From assembly GCF_000420405.1 (NCBI RefSeq), contig NZ_ATUW01000007.1, positions 1 through 64,000 of the forward strand: a stretch of DNA of 64,000 nt. Reading direction: 5' to 3'. Positions 25,189-34,670 of this stretch are shown piece after piece (positions within the stretch are counted from its first letter, which is position 1; each line of letters begins with the position of its first letter). Position numbers and translations under genes: made by a program. This DNA comes from Winkia neuii subsp. neuii DSM 8576. Its GTDB lineage: Bacteria > Actinomycetota > Actinomycetes > Actinomycetales > Actinomycetaceae. Below the pieces are notes generated by a model that was given only the letters and a program-made list of their open reading frames with translations, was not told the origin of the DNA and searched no databases.

Positions 25189-26292
25189 TTAGGCCTGTTC
25201 TAAGGCTTTTTGCACAGAAGAAAGCAGATCTTCCCAGGCAACTTCGAACTTCTTCACGCCCTCGTCCAGAAGCTGGCGCGCAACGTCCGAAAATCCAATG
25301 CCCACCTCGGCTAATCCGTCAAATACGCGGTGTGCCTCCGGCAGATTCGGGGTAATAGCATCCCCGTGCAACTCGGCCGAAGCAGCCACGGCGCGCAGCG
25401 TCTTTTCGGGCATGGTGTTGACCGTGTCGTCTGCTGCCAGTTCGTCGACGTATAGGGTCGGTTTCAAGGAGGGGTCTTTGACTCCCGTAGACGCCCACAG
25501 CGGCCTTTGCTCGGTGGCACCTTGCCTGGCCAGTTCTTGCCACCGGGGGGACTGCAACGATTCCTGGTACGTTTCGTATGCCAGCCGGGCGTTGGCTACG
25601 CCGGCTTTAGAGCGCAATTGCCTGGCCGTTTTCCCTTCCTTTGCGTCCAGCAGCTTGTCCACCAACGTGTCCACTCGGGAAACGAAGAACGAGGCTACCG
25701 ACGAGACTGTCGACAGGTCTATGCCGGCCTGTTTGGCCTTTTCTAGCCCAGCCCAGTAGGCCTCTATCACCTGCTTGTATTGGGGTACCGAAAAGATTAG
25801 GGTGACGTTTACGGAAATCCCAGCCCCTATTACTTCTTCTATCGCAGCCAGCCCGGCAGAGGTGGCAGGGATTTTGATCATGGCGTTGGGGCGATCCACC
25901 ACCTGCCACAGGTGTTTTGCCGCCGCAATAGTTTCTTCTGTTTTGTCGGCCAGGCGGGGGTCCACCTCGATCGATACGCGCCCGTCGCGGCGACCCGAGG
26001 CCTTATACACCGGCAGCATCAGGTCGCAGGCCTCGCGGACGTCCTGGGTGGTCATGGTCTCGATGGCTTCTTCCACGGAAGCGCCCTCGCCAGCGAGTTG
26101 GGCCACCTGGTCGCCGTAATCCTTGCCATCGCCGATCGCAGCCTTAAAAATTGCCGGGTTGGTGGTAACCCCAACCACGGACGCCCCTTCGATCAGTTCC
26201 TGCAAATTGCCCGATTTGATTCGCTGCCGGGAAAGGTCGTCCAGCCACACGGAAACTCCGATGGAAGAAAGTTCAGACAGATTGTCACTCAT
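25189..26292 (-). CDS. tal: Transaldolase
   Basis: Pentose-phosphate enzyme exchanging dihydroxyacetone units between sugar phosphates. The 367-residue product is of the longer actinobacterial TalB type. The N-terminus has GVSVWLDDLSRQRI and VTTNPAIF, then VSIEVDPRLA, the catalytic lysine in MIKIPAT, and VNVTLIFS. The ATG at 26290-26292 has AAAGGAG at a good distance and is preferred over the longer open frame. It is a separate gene from the divergent transaldolase-like protein at 60319. Gene order does not place it with tkt or zwf here. Confidence 0.95.
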   Translation of the reverse strand: MSDNLSELSSIGVSVWLDDLSRQRIKSGNLQELIEGASVVGVTTNPAIFKAAIGDGKDYGDQVAQLAGEGASVEEAIETMTTQDVREACDLMLPVYKASGRRDGRVSIEVDPRLADKTEETIAAAKHLWQVVDRPNAMIKIPATSAGLAAIEEVIGAGISVNVTLIFSVPQYKQVIEAYWAGLEKAKQAGIDLSTVSSVASFFVSRVDTLVDKLLDAKEGKTARQLRSKAGVANARLAYETYQESLQSPRWQELARQGATEQRPLWASTGVKDPSLKPTLYVDELAADDTVNTMPEKTLRAVAASAELHGDAITPNLPEAHRVFDGLAEVGIGFSDVARQLLDEGVKKFEVAWEDLLSSVQKALEQA

Positions 26293-26454
26293 GGGCACTC
26301 CTTTGTTAGCGGGAAGTTCCGCTACGGTTTGCAAACTTACCGCTATCGTAGCCACCCTTTACCTTCTGGCGCGCTTTGGGGCGCACCGCGGACGCTCCGG
26401 CATCCTAACGGCACACTTTGCCACAGGTTTGCTCGAGGCCCCCCTGGGGCACGC

Positions 26455-27441
26455 CTAGGATTCGAGTTCGTCCAGCGCTTCCGCCGCGAGCTTGCGCCCG
26501 TAGTCCATCATTTCTTCGGCCCGGTAGAATTCGAGTGTTCCCACCTTGTCGATTGGTATATCGATGGTTGCGCTGACCGGGTTGGATGCTGCCCGATAAC
26601 GGTAGATTAGCTCCTGCATAGTTGTCATTGACATGTCTGCAACCTGCCAGGTAGATATGCCGGGAGGCAGTTTTCCGGGCCCCCAGTTGGCGTGCGGGTC
26701 TTTGCCCGCTTCGGGGTTGCCAGGTTCGGTGATCTGCCCGCTCTCTTCCTTTTGCGGTTCTTCAAAGTAGCGGCTGATCTTGTGGAACAGTTCGTTGTCT
26801 GTAAGTGCGTTCACGCCTTTGTTGATAGACCTAGCGAGGGCGGAGCCTTCTTTTTCTGCCTCTATCGCTTCGCGCAGTCGGTCGCGGGGGTGGGCGTCGG
26901 GGTGACCGTATAGGTTCACGGCGATGGTAGCGTCGGATACCTGCGCCAGGGTTGGTTCAACTGGTACGGGGTTTACCAGGCCCCCATCTGCCAACAGCCG
27001 GTCCCCCATCAGAACGGGAGTGAAGATCATTGGGATGGAAATTGACGCCCTAATCGCCGGATATAAGGGCCCTGATTGGAACCAGATTTCGCGCTGCGAC
27101 AAGAGGTCTGTGGCCACTGCGGTGAAGGGGATAGAAAGTTCTTCGATGCGCGCAGAACCTGCGATTTCCTCGATCTTTTTCAATACTTTCTGCCCGCGCA
27201 CTATCCCCGCTGATCCCAGGGCTGGATCCACTAGGCGCACCATATCTGTGCGGGTAAGGGAGGCCGCCCACTGTGCCACCTCAGGCAGCTTTCCCGTGCC
27301 GTAAACCCCACCTACGAGCGCCCCCATAGACGCCCCCGAGATAGATACGATCGTGTGTCCGCGTCGTTCGACCTCTTCAATAATGCCGATGTGGGCCCAC
27401 CCACGAGCCCCACCCGACCCCAAAACCAAACTTATGCGCAT
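26455..27441 (-). CDS. Patatin-like phospholipase family protein
   Basis: A 328-residue serine lipid hydrolase of the patatin/RssA type. The oxyanion GSGGARG is at residues 8-14, the nucleophile elbow GASMG near 36-40, and the catalytic Asp in DGG near 172, forming the Ser-Asp dyad. Substrate is unknown; membrane phospholipids or lysophospholipids are likely. The middle part, about residues 205-260, is charged and variable. The ATG is six bases after TAGGCT, suggesting a leaderless message. There is no clear functional link to its neighbours tal and metQ. Confidence 0.88.
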   Translation of the reverse strand: MRISLVLGSGGARGWAHIGIIEEVERRGHTIVSISGASMGALVGGVYGTGKLPEVAQWAASLTRTDMVRLVDPALGSAGIVRGQKVLKKIEEIAGSARIEELSIPFTAVATDLLSQREIWFQSGPLYPAIRASISIPMIFTPVLMGDRLLADGGLVNPVPVEPTLAQVSDATIAVNLYGHPDAHPRDRLREAIEAEKEGSALARSINKGVNALTDNELFHKISRYFEEPQKEESGQITEPGNPEAGKDPHANWGPGKLPPGISTWQVADMSMTTMQELIYRYRAASNPVSATIDIPIDKVGTLEFYRAEEMMDYGRKLAAEALDELES

Positions 27442-27533
27442 GTGCCCAGCCTACCTGCCCGCCCCATAGTCGACGAGGGCAAGAGGGCGGGGTGGCTCCC
27501 CTAAGGTAAGCACAGCCCGGGGCTGGGAAGACG

Positions 27534-27573
27534 AAAAAGTGCCCCACCAACAGGTGAACTGCCGGTGGGGCAC
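27534..27573 (-). terminator. Rho-independent terminator of metNIQ
   Basis: A 10-bp stem, GTGCCCCACC (27539-27548) with GGTGGGGCAC (27564-27573), is followed on the minus strand by TTTTT. It lies about 45 bases past the metQ stop and is the clearest intrinsic terminator in the window. Confidence 0.9.
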
Positions 27574-27619
27574 TGCGCGGGTGCGCGTTTTCTACACGAT
27601 GTTGCCGGAGAGGATTTCC

Positions 27620-28456
27620 TTAGAAGGACGGAATGACAGACTTGTCGGCCCAAGTCTTTTCAATAAAGTCCTTTAGTTCCTTGGAGTGCAGGTCTTTTTC
27701 GAGCTTCTGGATAGCTTCGTTCTTGTCGCCCTTGCGCCACACTAGAATGTTCGAGGACGGGTTCCCCTCGGCTTCTTCAAGGGCAATAGCCTCGGACTGC
27801 TTCAGTCCGCCAGCCTGAGCGTAGTTGCCGTTGATTACAGCAATGTCGACATCGGCTAGGGAGCGAACCAGCTGCGGGCCGTCAACTTCCTGGAACACGA
27901 ATCCCTTCGGGTTTAGTTCCTTGTTGGCCTTGATGTCGGCTACTGCTGGGTTTTCCTTCTTGGGCAGCTTGATTAGGCCCTGCTTTTCCAGTAGTGCCAA
28001 GGCGCGCCCCTGGTTGGTCACGTCTTGAATAATGCCGATCTTGGCGCCCTCTTTCAGGTCCTTCAGATCCTTGATCTTCTTAGAGAAGATGCCAACCGGC
28101 TCCAGGTGGATGCCTTTGCCGGCCTCAAAATCGTAGCCGCGCTGCTTGGATTCGGTCTTGAGGTAGGGGACGGTCTGGAAGAAGTTGGCGTCCACGTCAC
28201 CGCTCTTTAGGGCCTCATTTGGCTGGACGTAGTCGTTGAATTCTTTGACTTTGATCTTGTAGCCGTGCTTGGCTGCCAGCTCGTCATTGACGAACTTTAG
28301 GATCTGGGCGTGAGGGGTGGGCGAGGCAGCCACTACCACGGTGTTCGAATCGCCCGAGGACTTGGCGCCCTCGGAAGAGTTCGAGGAACCACACCCGGTC
28401 AGGGCTACGGCGGTTACTAGGGCAGTTGCTGCTGCTACGAGGTTGCGGATTTTCAC
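27620..28456 (-). CDS. metQ: Methionine ABC transporter substrate-binding lipoprotein
   Basis: Binds methionine outside the membrane and delivers it to MetI. The 278-residue product has a lipobox (LTGC near residue 22) after a signal peptide, and NlpA/MetQ motifs such as ASPTPHAQIL, VDANFFQTVPYL, IIQDVTNQGRAL and VINGNYAQAGG. The start is GTG at 28456. It is the last gene of metN-metI-metQ, separated from metI by 230 bases that contain a short hairpin but no clear new promoter, and is followed by a strong terminator. SAM-dependent control comes from the riboswitch ahead of metN. Confidence 0.95.
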   Translation of the reverse strand: MKIRNLVAAATALVTAVALTGCGSSNSSEGAKSSGDSNTVVVAASPTPHAQILKFVNDELAAKHGYKIKVKEFNDYVQPNEALKSGDVDANFFQTVPYLKTESKQRGYDFEAGKGIHLEPVGIFSKKIKDLKDLKEGAKIGIIQDVTNQGRALALLEKQGLIKLPKKENPAVADIKANKELNPKGFVFQEVDGPQLVRSLADVDIAVINGNYAQAGGLKQSEAIALEEAEGNPSSNILVWRKGDKNEAIQKLEKDLHSKELKDFIEKTWADKSVIPSF

Positions 28457-28608
28457 GGTGTTCTTCTTTCTTTTGCAAGCTCTGCTTACAAAGCTTCGGT
28501 TTTTGAAAGGGATTTAGGTATCACAGGTTGCCGACCGACTGGCCCATGGTGGGCGGGCTGGCAACGAAAACTTTGTGTCGGACGTGACTGTGTTCGCATC
28601 GCACCGCG

Positions 28609-28636
28609 TCTTGCCGTGTTTGCCACGAGGGCAAGA
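28609..28636 (-). other. Intercistronic hairpin between metI and metQ
   Basis: TCTTGCC (28609-28615) pairs with GGCAAGA (28630-28636). The 230-bp gap is large for an operon. This structure could attenuate readthrough or protect the metQ message; no T run follows. Confidence 0.35.
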
Positions 28637-28686
28637 TTTGGGTGCGGTTTGCTCAGCTAAGGCGCGCCGGCCCGACTAGTAGTGCC

Positions 28687-29373
28687 TTAGCGGTGGTCTA
28701 CTAGCCGGCTGAGCATGTCGCCCGTGAGCTGGATTACTTCAACTATGACTATAACGACTACTACGGCAAGGATCATTACGTCGGTTTCGAAGCGGTTGTA
28801 GCCGTAGGAGACCGCCAAAAAGCCGAGGCCGTCGCCACCGAGCATGCCGGTGATGGCGCTGTAGCCAATAAGGGTAATTACGGTGACGGTAATGGATTGG
28901 ATCAGAGACGGTAGCGCTTCAAGAATTTGCACGTCGAGCATGATTTGCATGCGGGACGCCCCCATCATTTTGGCCGCCTCAATTTTGCCGGATTCGACTC
29001 CTAGCAGGTTCGATTCGACCAGGCGGGCAAAGAAAGGGATAGCCCCAACGGTGAGCGGCACAATGGCGGCCTTCCAACCGATTGAAGTGCCTGCCACCAG
29101 CCTGGTGAACGGGATGATGGCAACAACTAGGATGACGAACGGGAACGACCTACCAATGTTAACTATGGTGCCCAAAATCTGGTTTACGACCTGATTTGGG
29201 AACAGCCCGCCTTTCCCGGTGCCAACTAGCACCAACCCCAAGATGAGCCCCCCGATAACGGTGAGGACGGACGAGATAGCGGTCATAGCCAGCGTCTGCC
29301 AGGTGGCCGTCCACAATTCCCCACTTTGGATTACGGGGATGTCGGTTAGGCCGGATAGTAGGGAGGTGTTCAC
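28687..29373 (-). CDS. metI: Methionine ABC transporter permease
   Basis: Membrane subunit of the MetNIQ importer. The 228-residue product has five hydrophobic segments and the MetI coupling loop (EAAKMMGASRMQIMLDVQILEALPS). It starts with GTG at 29373 and overlaps the metN stop by four bases (GTGA), indicating coupled translation. Confidence 0.95.
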   Translation of the reverse strand: MNTSLLSGLTDIPVIQSGELWTATWQTLAMTAISSVLTVIGGLILGLVLVGTGKGGLFPNQVVNQILGTIVNIGRSFPFVILVVAIIPFTRLVAGTSIGWKAAIVPLTVGAIPFFARLVESNLLGVESGKIEAAKMMGASRMQIMLDVQILEALPSLIQSITVTVITLIGYSAITGMLGGDGLGFLAVSYGYNRFETDVMILAVVVVIVIVEVIQLTGDMLSRLVDHR

Positions 29374-30401
29374 TTTATTTCCCTCACTTCCGCGCTGGTG
29401 CCAGCGTTGCGCATGGCGGTGATGGTTGCTTCTACTTGTTCGGGTGGTACTGCCAGTGCGAGGCGCCCCACCTGGGTTTGCCCTACTGTCTCGAAGGTGC
29501 CCGAGACAATATCGGCACCGATTTGTGCGGCCGCACTCATTACTGCGGAACCCCTGGGTTCGCCGGGGTGGGCGGTGAAGGCGACATCTACCACGGCTGC
29601 GGGTTTGCCACCTAGGGTGGGTTCGTCCTCGATCGAGGGCGGCGGCACCAGTTCGCGCGAAAGCCGCGAGCCGGGATCTTCCAACACGTCTTCGATGCGT
29701 CCGGATTGGATCACTTTGCCGTTCTCGAGCATGGTGACCGAATCACAGATTTCGCGTACCACACCCATCTCGTGAGTGATTATCAAAACGGTTACGCCCA
29801 GCCGGTCGCGCACATCTTGAACGAGCTGCAGAATTTGCCGGGTCGATTCGCTGTCGAGGGCGGAGGTCGGCTCGTCGCACAGTAGCACGGGCGGATTGGT
29901 GGCGAGTGCGCGGGCGATGCCCACGCGCTGGCGCTGCCCCCCGGAAAGCTGGGACGGGTAGGAGGAGCCGCGGTCAGATAGCCCTACCAGATCGAGCATC
30001 TCTTGGACTCTTGCATGGCGTTTGCCAGCTTTTACCCCTGCAAGTGAAAGCGCGTAGCCAATGTTGCCGGCTGCAGTTCGCGAATCCAGCAGGTTGGCGT
30101 TTTGGAACACCATGCCAATGTTCAGGCGGGCTTTGCGCAGCTCAGAATGGTGCAGTTTCGACAGGTCTTTTCCGGCAACAGTAATTGAACCGGAAGTTGT
30201 TTTTTCGAGCGCACATAGGCAGCGAATCAGCGTGGATTTACCGGCCCCTGATTGGCCCACAATGCCGTGGATGTCACCTTGGGGAACCGAAAGGCTAACG
30301 TGGTCGAGGGCGTGTACGTCCCCACCCTTGCGCCTGGGGTAACGCTTAGTTACGTCGCTCAACTGAATTAGTGGGGAGCGATCTTCTTGCGTAATCGGCA
30401 T
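29370..30401 (-). CDS. metN: Methionine ABC transporter ATP-binding protein
   Basis: ATPase of the methionine importer. The 343-residue product has Walker [10 protein letters not shown] near residue 45, signature [15 protein letters not shown], Walker [13 protein letters not shown] and switch histidine in THEMG. Residues from about 265 form the C-terminal NIL (ACT-like) domain through which methionine inhibits transport. The ATG at 30399-30401 has AAGGA six bases upstream; the open frame upstream runs through the riboswitch and is not coding. It is the first gene of metNIQ. Confidence 0.95.
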   Translation of the reverse strand: MPITQEDRSPLIQLSDVTKRYPRRKGGDVHALDHVSLSVPQGDIHGIVGQSGAGKSTLIRCLCALEKTTSGSITVAGKDLSKLHHSELRKARLNIGMVFQNANLLDSRTAAGNIGYALSLAGVKAGKRHARVQEMLDLVGLSDRGSSYPSQLSGGQRQRVGIARALATNPPVLLCDEPTSALDSESTRQILQLVQDVRDRLGVTVLIITHEMGVVREICDSVTMLENGKVIQSGRIEDVLEDPGSRLSRELVPPPSIEDEPTLGGKPAAVVDVAFTAHPGEPRGSAVMSAAAQIGADIVSGTFETVGQTQVGRLALAVPPEQVEATITAMRNAGTSAEVREIK

Positions 30402-30411
30402 CCGTATCCTT

Positions 30412-30493
30412 CCATCGGTCCTGGCGGAAGCACCCACACCAGACGGCGGGTTGCTGCAGCGTACGAGCCAGGTCTCTGCGCTACTCTTGATGG
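30412..30493 (-). promoter_or_regulatory. SAM riboswitch (SAM-I/SAM-IV clan, SAM-IV-like) controlling metNIQ
   Basis: On the minus strand, P1 is CCATC (30489-30493) with GATGG (30412-30416). The core has ATCAAGAG, a P2 arm, GCAGCAACC, and GGTGCTTCC, as in S-box RNAs. The P2 loop CCTGGC is complementary over six bases to GCCAGG just before the 3-prime P1 strand, which is the pseudoknot layout of SAM-IV. The 3-prime P1 strand directly adjoins the GGAAGGA ribosome site of metN. Ligand binding would therefore be expected to block translation. Confidence 0.85.
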
Positions 30494-30502
30494 TCTGACT
30501 CG

Positions 30503-30531
30503 AGCTTAAGGCCCGCAGTTTTTTCGCGCAA
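30503..30531 (-). promoter_or_regulatory. Promoter of metNIQ
   Basis: On the minus strand, TTGCGC (30526-30531) and TAAGCT (30503-30508) are spaced by 17 bases. The predicted transcript start falls just before the first strand of the riboswitch P1 stem, as expected. Confidence 0.65.
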
Positions 30532-30619
30532 ACTCGTCTTGACATTCAACGAGTGAGTCCTCTCACGATTTTCCTGTAGCGGTGTTCATTTTTGCCCACT
30601 TTTGTCGGCGGGTGGTGTA

Positions 30620-30633
30620 TTAGAGCGCGCTAA
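30620..30633. promoter_or_regulatory. Near-palindrome TTAGAGCGCGCTAA
   Basis: It lies 18 bases before the ATG at 30652. It differs by one base from the perfect palindrome at 38870-38883. The two sites may bind the same regulator. Confidence 0.45.
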
Positions 30634-30651
30634 TGTGGCAAAGTAGGTTAC

Positions 30652-31308
30652 ATGAATTCTACTAATGCCCCTCAAAGTGGCGAGGCAACGCCCTCGGAAA
30701 CGGGTACTTCCGTTCCGCTCGGCGATCCGCAAATGGCTAATTTACGTAACGCTTTGGGCAAAGCACTACTGGTGCTACAGGAACATTTGCAGGGCCAGAA
30801 TACTTTGAACCTTGTCGAGGACGGGCAGGTTTTCCTGCCGGACGCCCAGCGCATCACCATTGCTCTGGCGATGATTGTTTCTAATTCAATACAGGCGCTC
30901 GGAGTTTCTGAATCCGACATGAACGACCTGATGAGCCACATTCACGACGATCTGGCCGCTAAAGCCAGCCAGGGCGACGAGGCTGCGCGCGCGTCTCAGC
31001 CCAGTTTTGATGCAATCTACCTGTGCCTGCACGGCAAGACAGACGAATGGCGCGACCTGGTCGACGCTATGAGCCCCCTAGAATTTGGCACGCTCATGCT
31101 TATGCTTCCCGAGACTGCGATCGGGCTCATGACCATCCCTACCGGAGGCGACCGCGAACCCCTCAAACCGCTGCTGGCGCGCGGCTACCAGGAACTAGCC
31201 AAGATCGACGCCAACGCCGACGAACCCAGGCAAGACCTGCAAGCTGACTTAGAGAAGGCTCAGCAGGCCGGGCGCGAGGCCGAGGCCGCAGCAGCAAAGC
31301 AAGGCTGA
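30652..31308 (+). CDS. Uncharacterised soluble protein, 218 residues
   Basis: Not recognised. The codon pattern and length support a real gene. The N-terminal 25 residues are Ser/Thr-rich and probably disordered. Residues 28-175 appear mainly helical with several hydrophobic faces (FLPDAQRITIALAMIVSNSI, and LEFGTLMLMLPETAIG). The C-terminal 35 residues are a Glu/Ala/Lys-rich helix that could form a coiled coil. No signal peptide or membrane segment is seen. AAGTAGG stands upstream of the ATG. It is divergent from metNIQ, sharing 250 bp, and lies just downstream of a GCGC palindrome also found upstream of the 71-residue membrane gene. Confidence 0.75.
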   Translation: MNSTNAPQSGEATPSETGTSVPLGDPQMANLRNALGKALLVLQEHLQGQNTLNLVEDGQVFLPDAQRITIALAMIVSNSIQALGVSESDMNDLMSHIHDDLAAKASQGDEAARASQPSFDAIYLCLHGKTDEWRDLVDAMSPLEFGTLMLMLPETAIGLMTIPTGGDREPLKPLLARGYQELAKIDANADEPRQDLQADLEKAQQAGREAEAAAAKQG

Positions 31309-31401
31309 CCGCCCCTGTTGTAGGGCCGGCTCACAGCCGCAAGCATTGAGGCCTTCACCTGCCAAGATGCAGATTCCAGCTGAGCGGGTAACAATGAGGT
31401 T

Positions 31402-32004
31402 ATGGATACCTCGAAGCCCTACAAAATCGAAATGGTGTGCACGGGCAACATCTGCCGTTCAGTGATGGCGCAGATCGTGCTCGACACGCAGCTGCGGCGC
31501 AGCGGTGTAAAGGGCGTGCAGGTTTCGTCCTCGGGAATTTCAGACGAGGAACATGGCAACCCAATAGATAGGCGCGCCGCCAAGGTGTTGCGCCAGGGGG
31601 GCTACCCCACTCCACTGCATCGCGCCCACCAGTTGGATGCGGCCACTTTCGCCTCCGCGAACCTGGTGCTGGCAATGACCTCCACCCACTTTGCGCACCT
31701 GGAACGGCTGGCGCGCGAGGCTGGGCTAGAGGCCTTTCCGGGGGCATCCGGGCCCGGGCGCATAGATCTGCGCATGTTCCGCAGTTTCGACCCCTCCCTT
31801 GCGGTCAGCCCTGCCGAACGCGGCGAGGGCGACCCGTTCACACAAGCTGAAGAGGACGGGGATACCCAGTGGCTGAGGCGGCGCGAATTAGACGTGCCCG
31901 ACCCGTGGTACGGTACGGCAGCTGACTTTGACCAAACAATGCAAACGGTTGAAAAAGTGTGCCCCCACATTGTTCACTACATCCGCAAGGTAACCGGCCA
32001 GTAG
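31402..32004 (+). CDS. Low-molecular-weight protein-tyrosine phosphatase
   Basis: Cysteine-based phosphatase. The P-loop CTGNICRS is at residues 13-20 (Cys13 nucleophile, Arg19), and the general-acid loop DVPDPWYG is near residue 164. At 200 residues it is longer than the usual 150-165, because of an inserted stretch around residues 115-150. It may dephosphorylate tyrosine on regulatory or exported proteins; the target is not known. An AACAAT sequence six bases before the ATG could be a -10 box. The closest neighbours give no pathway clue. Confidence 0.9.
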   Translation: MDTSKPYKIEMVCTGNICRSVMAQIVLDTQLRRSGVKGVQVSSSGISDEEHGNPIDRRAAKVLRQGGYPTPLHRAHQLDAATFASANLVLAMTSTHFAHLERLAREAGLEAFPGASGPGRIDLRMFRSFDPSLAVSPAERGEGDPFTQAEEDGDTQWLRRRELDVPDPWYGTAADFDQTMQTVEKVCPHIVHYIRKVTGQ

Positions 32005-32042
32005 TTAGTTCTGCCTCTCTGGCCCAGCCGCAGCGGCGGCAG

Positions 32043-32523
32043 CTACGCCCTGCCACGTCTGTAGCTGTAATCGGGCAGGGGCAGCTCCCACACCGGCCGG
32101 CCTGAAGTCACCAACGAGTACAGGCACAGCCCAAACAGAACTAGCTCGACCAGGGCAGGGAAAACTAGCTTGGCGTCGTAGACGCGCACGGCCTCTAAAA
32201 TTCCGCGAGCGCCGCCCTCGTGCGCAATCACCCAAACACCACCCAAGGCGATGCCTACATTCACGAGCCGCATCCCTTGACAGGCCCAAAGGGCCGAACC
32301 CCCAACCGGGTCTGCTCTGAAATAGGTAGGCGGCCAAAAAATAGGCCACTTCGGTAGCTGCCAGCAAAAATCCCAGGGGACGGCAAAGCCACGACACCGC
32401 ATTTTGGGGCCACATAACCGTGGCTATGTAGACCAGTTCTACCGCTACGAGTGCGACCAGATCTAGCCGTTCAACAAAACCTACCTGCGGCCGACTCCGA
32501 CCAAAAACCCCTTCTGCAAACAC
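32043..32523 (-). pseudogene. Four-helix membrane protein, frameshifted
   Basis: Two overlapping frames complement each other. The first, from a GTG at 32523 with AAGGAGG upstream, encodes two membrane helices (LVALVAVELVYIATVMW, and LGFLLAATEVAYFLAAYLF). It then turns into arginine-rich nonsense after about residue 75. The next frame from there encodes LVNVGIALGGVWVIAH and LVFPALVELVLFGLCLYSL and stops at 32043. The switch point is at a run of five G (minus strand) near 32290. One lost or gained base would restore a protein of about 160 residues. It may be a true pseudogene, a phase-variable gene or a sequencing error. Function is unknown. Confidence 0.6.
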
Positions 32524-32630
32524 GGCCAACCCTCCTTGGTTTTACCGGTTCCTCGCTGAACCTTAGCCCGCTCAAAACCATTATCTAAAAGGGGTTTTAG
32601 GCTAGTCAACACTCCGTGGGCCCAACGGAC

Positions 32631-32724
32631 AAAAAGCTGCCAGCACCCAAATGTTGCCATTCGCGCCCGCCAATTCGGGACGCGCATAATTCGGGTGCTG
32701 GCAGAAAAGCCTAAAATGGCAGGC

Positions 32725-32725
<1 letters not shown>
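32631..32725 (-). terminator. Double terminator of nrdF
   Basis: A perfect 12-bp inverted repeat, CTGCCAGCACCC (32637-32648) with GGGTGCTGGCAG (32693-32704), encloses a second GC-rich arm pair. On the minus strand it is followed by CTTTTTG. A smaller hairpin at 32708-32725 overlaps the nrdF stop and is followed by TTTTC. Confidence 0.85.
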
Positions 32726-33714
<989 letters not shown>

Positions 33715-33750
33715 CTACAAATTTTATGTTTTCTGCCGCGCCTGCGTCCC

Positions 33751-34503
33751 CTACCAGAGCTGCGCCACCGATTCTAACGCGGCCGCCATCTGCGGGTTCC
33801 AGTAGGCGTAGTCATGTCCGCCACTGCCCTCAGTGTATTCGTAGCTGACGCCAAGTTTCTTCGCGAGGGCGGCAAAGCGCCTATTCATATCCAACAGCCG
33901 ATCGTCCCTGCCGCAGCAGGCCCACAATCTTGGGAGGGCGGCCGGGTCTGCATTTTCCAATTGGGTAAACAGGTCGAAGGCGCTTCCGCGGGCGTTGGCG
34001 AGGCCGAAGACGTTCTGGTACAGGTCCTGGTGGCGGGATTTGAATGCGCCCTCGGCAATATCGGTAGTGCCCGAGAGCGAGATCGCAGCCCGAAAAAAAT
34101 TGGGACGGGCTAAGGCCGCTTTTAGTGCCCCATAGCCGCCCATCGAAAATCCGGCCACAATTCGCCGCTTTGGCGAGGCCACCCCCAGCGTTGTTTCTAC
34201 GTATTCTGGCGCCTCGTCAAAAGCCCAATCTGCCCACGCCAGCCCGTATTTGGCATTAGTCCAAAAGGAGCGTTCCCCGCTCGGAAATACGAATAGCGCA
34301 TTGTATTTGTCGGCCCACCGCTGTACCGGCGCATAAGTTGGCCAAATGGAATGGTCCCCACTGAGCCCATGCAACATGTAAGCCACCCTGCCGGGCGCCG
34401 GCGCATCCGGCGCCAGATCGCGGCTATTTGGCGCAATTATCGTTAGCGAAGTTGCCATCTGCAGCGAGGCAGATCTGATGCCGTCAATGCTAATGCGTGC
34501 CAT
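33751..34503 (-). CDS. Esterase D-like alpha/beta hydrolase
   Basis: A 250-residue serine esterase of the putative-esterase (S-formylglutathione hydrolase/antigen 85-like) family. The nucleophile elbow is GFSMGG near residue 120, the acid lies in CGRDDRLLD near 199, and the catalytic His is in GGHDYAYW near 231. No signal peptide is seen. The ATG at 34501-34503 follows TATGGT by six bases with no ribosome site, suggesting leaderless translation. Substrate is unknown; short acyl esters are likely. It is divergent from the ABC-class ATPase gene across 167 bp. Confidence 0.88.
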   Translation of the reverse strand: MARISIDGIRSASLQMATSLTIIAPNSRDLAPDAPAPGRVAYMLHGLSGDHSIWPTYAPVQRWADKYNALFVFPSGERSFWTNAKYGLAWADWAFDEAPEYVETTLGVASPKRRIVAGFSMGGYGALKAALARPNFFRAAISLSGTTDIAEGAFKSRHQDLYQNVFGLANARGSAFDLFTQLENADPAALPRLWACCGRDDRLLDMNRRFAALAKKLGVSYEYTEGSGGHDYAYWNPQMAAALESVAQLW

Positions 34504-34670
34504 GGCTCAACCATACCGGCCGTCCCCGCAAAAACCGACCCCCTGCCCTCCCGTCTTTTTAGCGCCCCAGGGGTGGCAAAAAAGTACAAAACTAATTAAA
34601 TGGCATAAAAATGTTGTGACTTTACCCAGCTGGAAGGGTGCAACCGGCGTCACTGTCTTATTGTGGAGGC

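Noticed and set aside
28457-28686. Separate gene between metI and metQ
   Set aside because: No frame has coding character; only a short hairpin is visible and the operon order metN-metI-metQ is normal.
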